The notes under the pieces were generated by a model. That model was not told the DNA's origin and made no database searches. It was given only the letters and a program-made list of their open reading frames with translations. From Lasioglossum baleicum (lineage: Eukaryota; Arthropoda; Insecta; Hymenoptera; Halictidae), in the NCBI RefSeq assembly GCF_051020765.1, contig NW_027469123.1, positions 682,001 through 746,000 on the forward strand: a stretch of DNA of 64,000 bases, in the 5' to 3' direction. The first letter of the stretch is position 1. The number at the start of each line of letters is the position of its first letter. Positions 14,701 to 27,890 of the stretch are shown here, one piece after another. The translations under genes and the position numbers were made by a program.

Positions 14701-15571
14701 CGGTGAGAGGGTCGGCTTCCCTCTCCCTCTCCGCTGCCTCCTTCTGCGTTATCACAATCTCGCAGAAGGAGGTAAACGCTGCTCTTGACCTCTCGCTGCC
14801 GATCATGTGGTCGACCACGACCGGCAACTAGAGGTCCATCCCAATAACGCCCCTTAGGTCTCTGCGCGGCGCCGACCACGCTGGACATTCTTCCAGCGTA
14901 TGCCGCGCAGAGTCCTGGGCCTCCTCGCAGTGGTGGCACTGCGATCCTCCCAGTGTCAGTTATGAACACACAGTTTGAGGAAACGGCGGTATGCAGGTAA
15001 TTTAACTTATGCGCATGCATTGCTGCAACTTGTGCTGTATAATGTAGAATTTTTGTTACCGCGCCATCCGATTTTTATACATGTGCAAATACTCGTACTC
15101 GCTGCATTGTATTTTTACCGCACGCGACAAGGAGGGGACAGAGGCGAGTTCCGGCTCGCGTCTGTCCCCTCCCCCCGTCCCACCCCCCTGGTCGCCCGCA
15201 TAAAACTTAAAAATATGATAAAATAAAAGATAAAATCAATAAATGAAAACGTGTATAGATAAAATAGATAAAATAAAAGTCAATAAATTAATAAATAATA
15301 ATAAGTAAATAAATACAATGGACAAGACACAACAAACATAAGAAGGGGGGCAAAATAAAGGGGAAAAAGAGATAAAGATAAAATTTATAATATAGAATAT
15401 AAAATATATATAGAATAAAATGAAGTATTATAAAATAAAAGGAGGGGGGTCGACCAGCAGGTTGCATCTTTGTAGAGGGGGGGAGGGGATTATTGCTCCA
15501 CCTCGCCCCGCGCGACCTGCCCATCCCGGGGGCGCCTTAACTGCCGGCTCCCCTTGGCGGCGGTGGAAGTA
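11712..15571. repeat. Higher-order block of four satellite units, copy 2
   Basis: Units at 11712, 12678, 13644 and 14609 match the units at 1109-4969 in order and private variants, at an offset of about 10.6 kb (11 units). One private change (CCTCTAGCAGCC near 11895) introduces a difference in the first unit. The block is followed by a unit with AATCGCTGC and GGCTCTCGTCTG, also seen in the unit beginning at 6896. Confidence 0.8.
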
Positions 15572-16534
15572 CTAAGTAGTCCCACCGCCGCCATTACGTC
15601 TGCGGCCCCTTACAGGGGGCCGTCGGCCTCGTCGGGGTTGCCCCGCCGATGCTAACCTCCTGGCGGTGAGGGGGCCGGCTTCCCTCTCCCTCTTCGCTGC
15701 CTCCTTCTGCGTTATCACAATCTCGCAGAAGGAGGCAAACGCTGCTCTTGACCTCTCGCAGCCGATCATGTGGTCGACCACGACCGGCAACGAGAGGTCC
15801 ATCCCAATAACGCCCGTTAGGTCTCTGCGCGGCGCAGACCACGCAAGACATTCTTCCAGCGTATGTCGCGCAGAGTCCTGGGCCTCCTCTCAGTGGTGGC
15901 ACTGCGATCCTCCCAGTGCCAGTTATGAACACACAGTTTGAGGAAACGGCGGTATGCAGGTAATTTAACTTATGCGCATGCATTGCTGCAACTTGTGCTG
16001 TATAATGTAGAATTTTTGTTACCGCGCCATCCGATTTTTATACATGTGCAAATACTCGTAATCGCTGCATTGTATTTTTTCCGCACGCGACAAGGAGGGG
16101 ACAGAGGCGAGTTCCGGCTCTCGTCTGTCCCCTCCCCCCGTCACACACCCCCTGGTCGACCCGTATAAAACTTAAAAATATGATAGAATAAAAGATAAAA
16201 TCAATAAATGAAAACGTGTATAGATAAAATAGATAAAATAAAAGACAATAAATAAATAAATAATAATAAGTAAATAAATACAATGGACAAAACACAACAA
16301 ACATAAGAAGGGGGGCAAAATAAAGGGGAATAAACGATAAAGATATAATTTATAATATACAATATAAAATATATATAGAATAAAATGAAGTATTATAAAA
16401 TAAAAGGAGAGGGGTCGACCGGCAGGTCGCAACTTTGTAGAGGGGGAGGGGATTATTGCTCCACCTCGCCCCGCGCGACCTGCCCATCCCGGGGGCGCCT
16501 TAACTGCCGGCTCCCCTTGGCGGCGGTGGAAGTA

Positions 16535-19500
16535 CTAAGTAGTCCCACCGCCGCCATTACGTCTGCGGCCCCTTACAGGGGGCCGTCGGCCTCGTCGGGG
16601 TTGCCCCGCCGATGCTAACCTCCTGGCGGTGAGGGGGCCGGCTTCCCTCTCCCTCTTCGCTGCCTCCTTCTGCGTTATCACAATCTCGCAGAAGGAGGCA
16701 AACGCTGCTCTTGACCTCTCGCAGCCGATCATGTGGTCGACCACGACCGGCAACGAGAGGTCCATCCCAATAACGCCCGTTAGGTCTCTGCGCGGCGCAG
16801 ACCACGCAAGACATTCTTCCAGCGTATGTCGCGCAGAGTCCTGGGCCTCCTCTCAGTGGTGGCACTGCGATCCTCCCAGTGCCAGTTATGAACACACCGT
16901 TTGAGGAAACGGCGGTATGCAGGTAATTTAACTTATGCGCATGCATTGCTGCAACTTGTGCTGTATAATGTAGAATTTTTGTTACCGCGCCATCCGATTT
17001 TTATACATGTGCAAATACTCGTACTCGCTGCATTGTATTTTTTCCGCACGCGACAAGGAGGGGACAGAGGCGAGTTCCGGCTCGCGTCTGTCCCCTCCCC
17101 CCGTCACACACCCCCTGGTCGACCCGCATAAAACTTAAAAATATGATAGAATAAAAGATAAAATCAATAAATGAAAACGTGTATAGATAAAATAGATAAA
17201 ATAAAAGACAATAAATAAATAAATAATAATAAGTAAATAAATACAATGGACAAAACACAACAAACATAAGAAGGGGGGCAAAATAAAGGGGAATAAACGA
17301 TAAAGATATAATTTATAATATACAATATAAAATATATATAGAATAAAATGAAGTATTATAAAATAAAAGGAGGGGGGTCGACCAGCAGATTGCATCTTTG
17401 TAGAGAAGGGGGAGGGGATTATTGCTCCACCTCGCCCCGCGCGACCTGCCCATCCCGGGGGCGCCTTCACGGCCGGCTCCCCTTGGCGGCGGTGGAAGTA
17501 CTAAGTAGTCCCACCGCCGCCATTACGTCTGCGGCCCCTTACAGGGGGCCGTCGGCCTCGTCGGGGTTGCCCCGCCGATGCTAACCTCCTGGCGGTGAGG
17601 GGGCCGGCTTCCCTCTCCCTCTTCGCTGCCTCCTTCTGCGTTATCACAATCTCGCAGAAGGAGGCAAACGCTGCTCTTGACCTCTCGCAGCCGATCATGT
17701 GGTCGACCACGACCGGCAACGAGAGGTCCATCCCAATAACGCCCGTTAGGTCTCTGCGCGGCGCAGACCACGCAAGACATTCTTCCAGCGTATGTCGCGC
17801 AGAGTCCTGGGCCTCCTCTCAGTGGTGGCACTGCGATCCTCCCAGTGCCAGTTATGAACACACCGTTTGAGGAAACGGCGGTATGCAGGTAATTTAACTT
17901 ATGCGCATGCATTGCTGCAACTTGTGCTGTATAATGTAGAATTTTTGTTACCGCGCCATCCGATTTTTATACATGTGCAAATACTCGTACTCGCTGCATT
18001 GTATTTTTTCCGCACGCGACAAGGAGGGGACAGAGGCGAGTTCCGGCTCGCGTCTGTCCCCTCCCCCCGTCACACACCCCCTGGTCGACCCGCATAAAAC
18101 TTAAAAATATGATAGAATAAAAGATAAAATCAATAAATGAAAACGTGTATAGATAAAATAGATAAAATAAAAGACAATAAATAAATAAATAATAATAAGT
18201 AAATAAATACAATGGACAAAACACAACAAACATAAGAAGGGGGGCAAAATAAAGGGGAATAAACGATAAAGATATAATTTATAATATACAATATAAAATA
18301 TATATAGAATAAAATGAAGTATTATAAAATAAAAGGAGGGGGGTCGACCAGCAGGTTGCATCTTTGTAGAGAAGGGGGAGGGGATTATTGCTCCACCTCG
18401 CCCCGCGCGACCTGCCCATCCCGGGGGCGCCTTCACGGCCGGCTCCCCTTGGCGGCGGTGGAAGTACTAAGTAGTCCCACCGCCGCCATTACGTCTGCGG
18501 CCCCTTACAGGGGGCCGTCGGCCTCGTCGGGGTTGCCCCGCCGATGCTAACCTCCTGGCGGTGAGGGGGCCGGCTTCCCTCTCCCTCTTCGCTGCCTCCT
18601 TCTGCGTTATCACAATCTCGCAGAAGGAGGCAAACGCTGCTCTTGACCTCTCGCTGCCGATCATGTGGTCGACCACGACCGGCAACGAGAGGTCCATCCC
18701 AATAACGCCCGTTAGGTCTCTGCGCGGCGCAGACCACGCTAGACATTCTTCCAGCGTATGTCGCGCAGAGCCCTGGGCCTCCTCGCAGTGGTGGCACTGC
18801 GATACTCCCAGTGCCAGTTATGAACACACAGTTTGAGGAAACGGCGGTATGCAGGTAATTTAACTTATGCGCATGCATTGCTGCAACTTGTGCTGTATAA
18901 TGTAGAATTTTTGTTACCGCGCCATCCGATTTTTATACATGTGCAAATACTCGTACTCGCTGCGTTGTATTTTTCCCGCACGCGACAACGAGGGGACAGA
19001 GGCGAGTTCCGGCTCGCGTCTGTCCCCTCCTCCCGTCACACACCCCCTGGTCGACCCGCATAAAACTTAAAAATATGATAAAATAAAAGTTAAAATCAAT
19101 AAATCTAAACGTGTATAGATAAAATAGATAAAATAAAAGTCAATAAATAAATAAATAATAATAAGTAAATAAATACAATGGACAAGACACAACAAACATA
19201 AGAAGGGGGGGCAAAATAAAGGGGAATAAGAGATAAAGATAAAATTTATAATATAGAATATAAAATATATATAGAATAAAATGAAGTATTATAAAATAAA
19301 AGGAGAGGGGTCGACCGGCAGGTCGCATCTTTGTAGAGGGGGGAGGGGATTATTGCTCCACCTCGCCCCCCGCGACCTGCCCACCCCGGGGGCGCCTTAA
19401 CGGCCGGCTCCCCTTGGCGGCGGTGGAAGTACTAAGTAGTCCCACCGCCGCAATTACGTCTGCGGCCCCTTACAGGGGACCGTCGGCCTCGGCGGGGTTG

Positions 19501-20395
19501 CCCCGCCGATGCTAACCTCCTGGCGGTGAGAGGGTCGGCTTCCCTCTCCCTCTCCGCTGCCTCCTTCTGCGTTATCACAATCTCGCAGAAGGAGGTAAAC
19601 GCTGCTCTTGACCTCTCGCTGCCGATCATGTGGTCGACCACGACCGGCAACTAGAGGTCCATCCCAATAACGCCCCTTAGGTCTCTGCGCGGCGCCGACC
19701 ACGCTGGACATTCTTACAGCGTATGCCGCACAGAGTCCTGGGCCTCCTCGCAGTGGTGGCACTGCGATCCTCCCAGTGCCAGTTATGAACACACAGTTTG
19801 AGGAAACGGCGGTATGCAGGTAATTTAACTTATGCGCATGCATTGCTGCAACTTGTGCTGTATAATGTAGAATTTTTGTTACCGCGCCATCCGATTTTTA
19901 TACATGTGCAAATACTCGTACTCGCTGCATTGTATTTTTACCGCACGCGACAAGGAGGGGACAGAGGCGAGTTCCGGCTCGCGTCTGTCCCCTCCCCCAG
20001 TCCAACCCCCCTGGTCGACCCGCATAAAACTTAAAAATATGATAAAAAAAAAGATAAAATCAATAAATGAAAACGTGTATAGATAAAATAGATAAAATAA
20101 AAGTCAATAAATTAATAAATAATAATAAGTAAATAAATACAATGGACAAAACACAACAAACATAAGAAGGGGGGCAAAATAAAGGGGAAAAAGAGATAAA
20201 GATAAAATTTATAATATAGAATATAAAATATATATAGAATAAAATGAAGCATTATAAAATAAAAGGAGGGGGGTCGACCAGCAGGTTGCATCTTTGTAGA
20301 GGGGGGGAGGGGATTATTGCTCCACCTAGCCCCGCGCGACCTGCCCATCCCGGTGGCGCCTTAACGGCCGGCTCCCCTTGGCGGCGGTGGAAGTA
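16535..20395. repeat. Higher-order block of four satellite units, copy 3
   Basis: Units at 16535, 17501, 18467 and 19432 repeat the series of the 11712 block at an offset of about 4.82 kb (five units). Private changes include CCGCAATTACG near 19449 and CTTACAGCG near 19714. The regular five-unit step between copies 2 and 3 fits unequal crossover out of register by several units. Confidence 0.8.
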
Positions 20396-23300
20396 CTAAG
20401 TAGTCCCACCGCCGCCATTACGTCTGCGGCCCCTTACAGGGGGCCGTCGGCCTCGTCGGGGTTGCCCCGCCGATGCTAACCTCCTGGCGGTGAGGGGGCC
20501 GGCTTCCCTCTCCCTCTTCGCTGCCTCCTTCTGCGTTATCACAATCTCGCAGAAGGAGGCAAACGCTGCTCTTGACCTCTCGCTGCCGATCATGTGGTCG
20601 ACCTCGACCGGCAACGAGAGGTCCATCCCAATAACGCCCGTTAGGTCTCTGCGCGGCGCAGACCACGCTATACATTCTTCCAGCGTATGTCGCGCAGAGT
20701 CCTGGGCCTCCTCGCAGTGGTGGCACTGCGATACTCCCAGTGCCAGTTATGAACACACAGTTTGAGGAAACGGCGGTATGCAGGTAATTTAACTTATGCG
20801 CATGCATTGCTGCAACTTGTGCTGTATAATGTAGAATTTTTGTTACCGCGCCATCCGATTTTTATACATGTGCAAATACTCGTACTCGCTGCATTGTATT
20901 TTTTCCGCACGCGACAAGGAGGGGACAGAGGCGAGTTCCGGCTCGCGTCTGTCCCCTCCCCCGTCCCACCCCCCTGGTCGACACGCATAAAACTTAAAAA
21001 TACGATAAAATAAAAGATAAAATCAATAAATGAAAACGTGTATAGATAAAATAGATAAAATGAAAGTCAATAAATTAATAAATAATAATAAGTAAATAAA
21101 TACAATGGACAAAACACAACAAACATAAGAAGGGGGGCAAAATAAAGGGGAAAAAGAGATAAAGATAAAATTTATAATATAGAATATAAAATATATATAG
21201 AATAAAATGAAGTATTATAAATTAAAAGGAGGGGGGTCGACCAGCAGGTTGCATCTTTGTAGAGGGGGGGAGGGGATTATTGTCCACCTCGCCCCGCGCG
21301 ACCTGCCCATCCCGGGGGCGCCTTAACGCCCGGCTCCCCTTGGCGGCGGTGGAAGTACTAAGTAGTCCCACCGCCGCCATTACGTCTGCGGCCCCTTACA
21401 GGGGGCCGTTGGCCTCGTCGGGGTTGCCCCGCCGATGCTAACCTCCTGGCGGTGAGAGGGTCGGCTTCCCTCTCCCTCTCCGCTGCCTCCTTCTGCGTTA
21501 TCACAATCTCGCAGAAGGAGGCAAACGCTGCTCTTGACCTCTCGCTGCCGATCATGTGGTCGACCACGACCGGCAACGAGAGGTCCATCCCAATAACGCC
21601 CCTTAGGTCTCTGCGCGGCGCCGACCACGCTGGACATTCTTCCAGCGTATGCCGCGCAGAGTCCTGGGCCTCCTCGCAGTGGTGGCACTGCGATCCTCCC
21701 AGTGCCAGTTATGAACACACAGTTTGAGGAAACGGCGGTATGCAGGTAATTTAACTTATGCGCATGCATTGCTGCAACTTGTGCTGTATAATGTAGAATT
21801 TTTGTTACCGCGCCATCCGATTTTTATACATGTGCAAATACTCGTACTCGCTGCATTGTATTTTTACCGCACGCGACAAGGAGGGGACAGAGGCGAGTTC
21901 CGGCTCGCGTCTGTCCCCTCCCCCGTCCCACCCCCCTGGTCGACCCGCATAAAACTTAAAAATATGATAAAATAAAAGATAAAATCAATAAATGAAAACG
22001 TGAATAGATAAAATAGATAAAATAAAAGTCAATAAATTAATAAATAATAATAAGTAAATAAATACAATGGACAAAACACAACAAACATAAGAAGGGGGGC
22101 AAAATAAAGGGGAAAAAGAGATAAAGATAAAATTTATAATATAGAATATAAAATATATATAGAATAAAATGAAGCATTATAAAATAAAAGGAGGGGGGTC
22201 GACCAGCAGGTTGCATCTTTGTAGAGGGGGGAGGGGATTATTGCTCCACCTCGCCCCGCGCGACCTGCCCATCCCGGGGGCGCCTTAACGGCCGGCACCC
22301 TTGGCGACGGTGGAAGTACTAAGTAGTCCCACCGCCGCCATTACGTCTGCGGCCCCTTACAGGGGGCCGTCGGCCTCGTCGGGGTTGCCCCGCCGATGCT
22401 AACCTCCTGGCGGTGAGGGGGCCGGCTTCCCTCTCCCTCTTCGCTGCCTCCTTTTGCGTTATCACAATCTCGCAGAAGGAGGCAAATGCTGCTCTTGACC
22501 TCTCGCTGCCGATCATGTGGTCGACCACGACCGGCAACGAGAGGTCCATCCCAATAACGCCCGTTAGGTCTCTGCGCGGCGCAGACCACGCCAGACATTC
22601 TTCCAGCGTATGCCGCGCAGAGTCCTGGGCCTCCTCGCAGTGGTGGCACTGCGATACTCCCAGTGCCAGTTATGAACACACAGTTTGAGGAAACGGCGGT
22701 ATGCAGGTAATTTAACTTATGCGCATGCATTGCTGCAACTTGTGCTGTATAATGTAGAATTTTTGTTACCGCGCCATCCGATTTTTATACATGTGCAAAT
22801 ACTCGTACTCGCTGCATTGTATTTTTTCCGCACGCGACAAGGAGGGGACAGAGGCGAGTTCCGGCTCGCGTCTGTCCCCTCCCCCAGTCCCACCCCCCTG
22901 GTCGACCCGCATAAAACTTAAAAATATGATAAAATAAAAGATAAAATCAATAAATGAAAACGTGTATAGATGAAATAGATAAAATAAAAGTCAATAAATA
23001 AATAAAAAATAATAAGTAAATAAATACAATGGACAAGACACAACAAACATAAGAAGGGGGGGCAAAATAAAGGGAATAAGAGATAAAGATAAAATTTATA
23101 ATATAGAATATAAAATATATATAGAATAAAATGAACTATTATAAAATAAAAGGAGGGGGGTGGACCAGCAGGTTGCATCTTTTTGTAGAGGGGGGAGGGG
23201 ATTATTGCTTCACCTCGCCCCCCGCGACCTGCCCATCCCGGGGGCGCCTTAACGGCCGGCTACCCTTGGCGGCGGTGGAAGTACTAAGTAGTCCCACCGC

Positions 23301-26300
23301 CGCCATTACGTCTGCGGCCCCTTACAGGGGGCCGTCGGCCTCGTCGGGGTTGCCCCGCCGATGCTAACCTCCTGGCGGTGAGAGGGTCGGCTTCCCTCTC
23401 CCTCTCCGCTGCCTCCTTCTGCGTTATCACAATCTCGCAGAAGGAGGCAAACGCTGCTCTTGACCTCTCGCTGCCGATCATGTGGTCGACCACGACCGGC
23501 AACGAGAGGTCCATCCCAATAACGCCCCTTAGGTCTCTGCGCGGCGCCGACCACGCTGGACATTCTTCCAGCGTATGCCGCGCAGAGTCCTGGGCCTCCT
23601 CGCAGTGGTGGCACTGCGATCCTCCCAGTGCCAGTTATGAACACACAGTTTGAGGAAACGGCGGTATATAGGTAATTTAACTTATGCGCATGCATTGCTG
23701 CAACTTGTGCTGTATAATGTAGAATTTTTGTTACCGCGCCATCCTATTTTTATGCATGTGCAAATACTCGTACTCGCTGCATTGTATTTTTGCCGCACGC
23801 GACAAGGAGGGGACAGAGGCGAGTTCCGGCTCGCGTCAGTCCCCTCCCCGCGTCCCACCCCCCCCTGGTCGACCCGCATAAAACTTAAAAATATGATAAA
23901 ATAAAAGATAAAATCAATAAATGAAAACGTGTATAGATGAAATAGATAAAATAAAAGTCAATAAATAAATAAATAATAATAAGTAAATAAATACAATGGA
24001 CAAGACACAACAAACATAAGAAGGGGGTGGCAAAATAAAGGGGAATAAGAGATAAAGATAAAATTTATAATATAGAATATAAAATATATATAGAATAAAA
24101 TGAAGTATTATAAAATAAAAGGAGGGGGTTCGACCAGCAAGTTGCATCTTTGTAGAGGGGGGAGGGGATTATTGCTTAACCTCGCCCCCCGCGACCTGCC
24201 CATCCCGGGGGCGCCTTAACGGCCGGCTACCCTTGGCGGCGGTGGAAGTACTAAGTAGTCCCACCGCCGCCATTACGTCTGCGGCCCCTTACAGGGGGCC
24301 GTCGGCCTCGTCGGGGTTGCCCCGCCGATGCTAACCTCCTGGCGGTGAGAGGGTCGGCTTCCCTCTCCCTCTCCGCTGCCTCCTTCTGCGTTATCACAAT
24401 CTCGCAGAAGGAGGCAAACGCTGCTCTTGACCTCTCGCTGCCGATCATGTGGTCGACCACGACCGGCAACGAGAGGTCCATCCCAATAACGCCCCTTAGG
24501 TCTCTGCGCGGCGCCGACCACGCTGGACATTCTTCCAGCGTATGCCGCGCAGAGTCCTGGGCCTCCTCGCAGTGGTGGCACTGCGATCCTCCCAGTGCCA
24601 GTTATGAACACACAGTTTGAGGAAACGGCGGTATGCAGGTAATTTAACTTATGCGCATGCATTGCTGCAACTTGTGCTGTATAATGTAGAATTTTTGTTA
24701 CCGCGCCATCCGATTTTTATACATGTGCAAATACTCGTACTCGCTGCATTGTATTTTTTCCGCACGCGACAAGGAGGGGACAGAGGCGAGTTCCGGCTCG
24801 CGTCTGTCCCCTCCCCCGTCCCACCCCCCTGGTCGACACGCATAAAACTTAAAAATACGATAAAATAAAAGATAAAATCAATAAATGAAAACGTGTATAG
24901 ATAAAATAGATAAAATGAAAGTCAATAAATTAATAAATAATAATAAGTAAATAAATACAATGGACAAAACACAACAAACATAAGAAGGGGGGCAAAATAA
25001 AGGGGAAAAAGAGATAAAGATAAAATTTATAATATAGAATATAAAATATATATAGAATAAAATGAAGTATTATAAATTAAAAGGAGGGGGGTCGACCAGC
25101 AGGTTGCATCTTTGTAGAGGGGGGGAGGGGATTATTGTCCACCTCGCCCCGCGCGACCTGCCCATCCCGGGGGCGCCTTAACGCCCGGCTCCCCTTGGCG
25201 GCGGTGGAAGTACTAAGTAGTCCCACCGCCGCCATTACGTCTGCGGCCCCTTACAGGGGGCCGTCGGCCTCGTCGGGGTTGCCCCGCCGATGCTAACCTC
25301 CTGGCGGTGAGAGGGTCGGCTTCCCTCTCCCTCTCCGCTGCCTCCTTCTGCGTTATCACAATCTCGCAGAAGGAGGCAAACGCTGCTCTTGACCTCTCGC
25401 TGCCGATCATGTGGTCGACCACGACCGGCAACGAGAGGTCCATCCCAATAACGCCCCTTAGGTCTCTGCGCGGCGCCGACCACGCTGGACATTCTTCCAG
25501 CGTATGCCGCGCAGAGTCCTGGGCCTCCTCGCAGTGGTGGCACTGCGATCCTCCCAGTGCCAGTTATGAACACACAGTTTGAGGAAACGGCGGTATGCAG
25601 GTAATTTAACTTATGCGCATGCATTGCTGCAACTTGTGCTGTATAATGTAGAATTTTTGTTACCGCGCCATCCGATTTTTATACATGTGCAAATACTCGT
25701 ACTCGCTGCATTGTATTTTTACCGCACGCGACAAGGAGGGGACAGAGGCGAGTTCCGGCTCGCGTCTGTCCCCTCCCCCGTCCCACCCCCCTGGTCGACC
25801 CGCATAAAACTTAAAAATATGATAAAATAAAAGATAAAATCAATAAATGAAAACGTGTATAGATAAAATAGATAAAATAAAAGTCAATAAATTAATAAAT
25901 AATACTAAGTAAATAAATACAATGGACAAAACACAACAAACATAAGAAGGGGGCAAAATAAAGGGGAAAAAGAGATAAAGATAAAATTTATAATATAGAA
26001 TATAAAATATATATAGAATAAAATGAAGCATTATAAAATAAAAGGAGGGGGGTCGACCAGCAGGTTGCATCTTTGTAGAGGGGGGGGGATTATTGCTCCA
26101 CCTCGCCCCGCGCGACCTGCCCATCCCGGGGGCGCCTTAACGGCCGGCACCCTTGGCGACGGTGGAAGTACTAAGTAGTCCCACCGCCGCCATTACGTCT
26201 GCGGCCCCTTACAGGGGGCCGTCGGCCTCGTCGGGGTTGCCCTGCCGATGCTAACCTCCTGGCGGTGAGGGGGTCGGCTTCCCTCTCCCTCTCCGCTGCC

Positions 26301-26867
26301 TCCTTCTGCGTTATCACAATCTCGCAGAAGGAGGCAAACGCTGCTCTTGACCTCTCGCTGCCGATCATGTGGTCGACCACGACCGGCAACTAGAGGTCCA
26401 TCCCAATAACGCCCGTTAGGTCACTGCGCGGCGCCGACCACGCTGGACATTCTTGCAGCGTATGCCGCGCAGAGACCTGGGCCTCCTCGCAGTGGTGGAA
26501 CTGCGATCCTCCCAGTGCCAGTTATGAACACACAGTTTGAGGAAACGGCGGTATACAGGTAATTTAACTTATGCTCATGCATTGCTGCAACTTGTGCTGT
26601 ATAATTTAGAATTTTTGTTACCGCCATCGGATTCTTATACATGTGCAAATACTCGTACACGCTGCATTGTATTTTTTCCGCACGCGACAAGGAGGGGACA
26701 GAGGCGAGTTCCGGCTCGCGTCTGTCCCCTCCCCCCGTCACACACCCCCTGGTCGACCCGCATAAAACTTAAAAATATGATAAAATAAAAGATAAAATCA
26801 ATAAATGAAAACGTGTATAGATACAATAGATAAAATAAAACACAATAAATAAATAAATAATAATAAG

Positions 26868-27445
26868 TGTTTCGGACAAGAAAAGGGAGAACGAACCACT
26901 TCACAGAAAACGTCACTTTATTTTTCCCGAACGGGGATCGTCGACTCCCAAACGAACTTGTGCGAAATGAAATGTAAATACACCCCGAAGTACGTGGATG
27001 AACCTTTACAATAAAGAGTTTTGTTGTAAATTAGCGGTAGCCGTTTTTTAGCGTACGGTTCTTTACGAAGCGATAAAGAGCGCGAATAGAAGTACACTAG
27101 AAAAACCGGTCAAGCAGACGCGATGTCTTTCGAGTGTGAGTGAGAGCGATGTTCGTGACTACGTGTTATCGTTAGAAACACCGAAAACGAAGTGATTTTC
27201 GGTCGATCAGCTGACCGTTAGCCGAAAACCGCCGAGCGCGTGATTGGAGGATCGATCGGACGATCCGCCAATCACTCTAGCGCGGGTCGATAATCGAACG
27301 TAATCGATATCGACGGCGCTGGCCTATGACTCCGCGAGACGCTGATCGATCCTAGATCTCGCTGTCACTCGAAAGGCAGCCAATAGCGTGATCGAGAAAA
27401 GATGAATGAGCCGACGCGACTGACGCACTCAGCCAATCCCAAACA
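26868..27445 (-). repeat. 3' LTR of the BEL/Pao element
   Basis: The 578-bp partner of the repeat at 33012-33589, differing only at 26938 and 26977. A minus-strand AATAAA at 26917-26922 (plus TTTATT) could direct polyadenylation. The sequence just inside it (27446-27465) reads purine-rich on the minus strand (GGCGGACGAGGCGGGCGGAA), a plausible though impure polypurine tract for plus-strand priming. Confidence 0.95.
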
Positions 27446-27890
27446 TTCCGCCCGCCTCGTCCGCCAATGACGAAACTGAATACTAGAGAGGCTAGAGACT
27501 GTGGCCAATCAGGAGGACGATGACGTCAGGCGATGCTGGGTGAGCTGAATGGGCCAGCAACGTAGGGCATCCAGTGTAGTATCCAAAAAAAAACGAAGCG
27601 TAGTAAAAGTGAAGTGTACTAATGGATGATGAAATGAGAATTTACAGTGAAGATGAAAGTGGTACAGAGGTAAGTGAATCGAAAATGAAATCTGGATTAA
27701 GTGAAGTATGACGAACACGTGCTTTCTGTGCTTGTGAAAATATCTACTGATCGGGAGAGTCGCTCGAGAGTCCAGCCTCGTGTTCCCTCCCCGTACTCGT
27801 CTCTTCGTCGTCAGGGGCTAACAAAGGAATCAGCTTGTGTACTGGACGAAGAAATTGCGAAGTTGAGGTACGGACAGTAGCAACTCGAAC
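27446..27890 (-). other. BEL/Pao 3' non-coding region and conserved Pol tail after the stop
   Basis: Between the Pol TAA and the 3' LTR. The first 49 codons (27890-27744) remain open in the Pol frame and look like the usual family C-terminus. The remaining ~300 bp is non-coding, with several CCAAT motifs, and ends at the polypurine-like tract beside the LTR. Confidence 0.7.

Larger units (their letters stand above)
1..26867. repeat. Satellite array, left part: about 28 tandem ~963-bp units derived from an R1-like retrotransposon tail
   Basis: Using the string CTAAGTAGTCCCACCG as a phase mark, units start at 264, 1109, 2075, 3041, 4006, 4970, 5933, 6896, 7858, 8823, 9786, 10749, 11712, 12678, 13644, 14609, 15572, 16535, 17501, 18467, 19432, 20396, 21358, 22319, 23284, 24251, 25213 and 26171. 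Spacing is 958-967 bp, except the first (845 bp), which lacks about 120 bp after position 785. Each unit has, on the minus strand, the C-terminal end of an R1-clade ORF2. On the plus strand this is followed by an 18-bp-arm GC hairpin, then an A/T-rich block with AATAAATA-type runs, then a G-rich tract and a CG-rich segment. The window opens inside a unit, and the array is cut at the right by a BEL/Pao insertion. No unit encodes a complete protein. Unit identity is high; variants fall into a few subfamilies. Confidence 0.95.
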
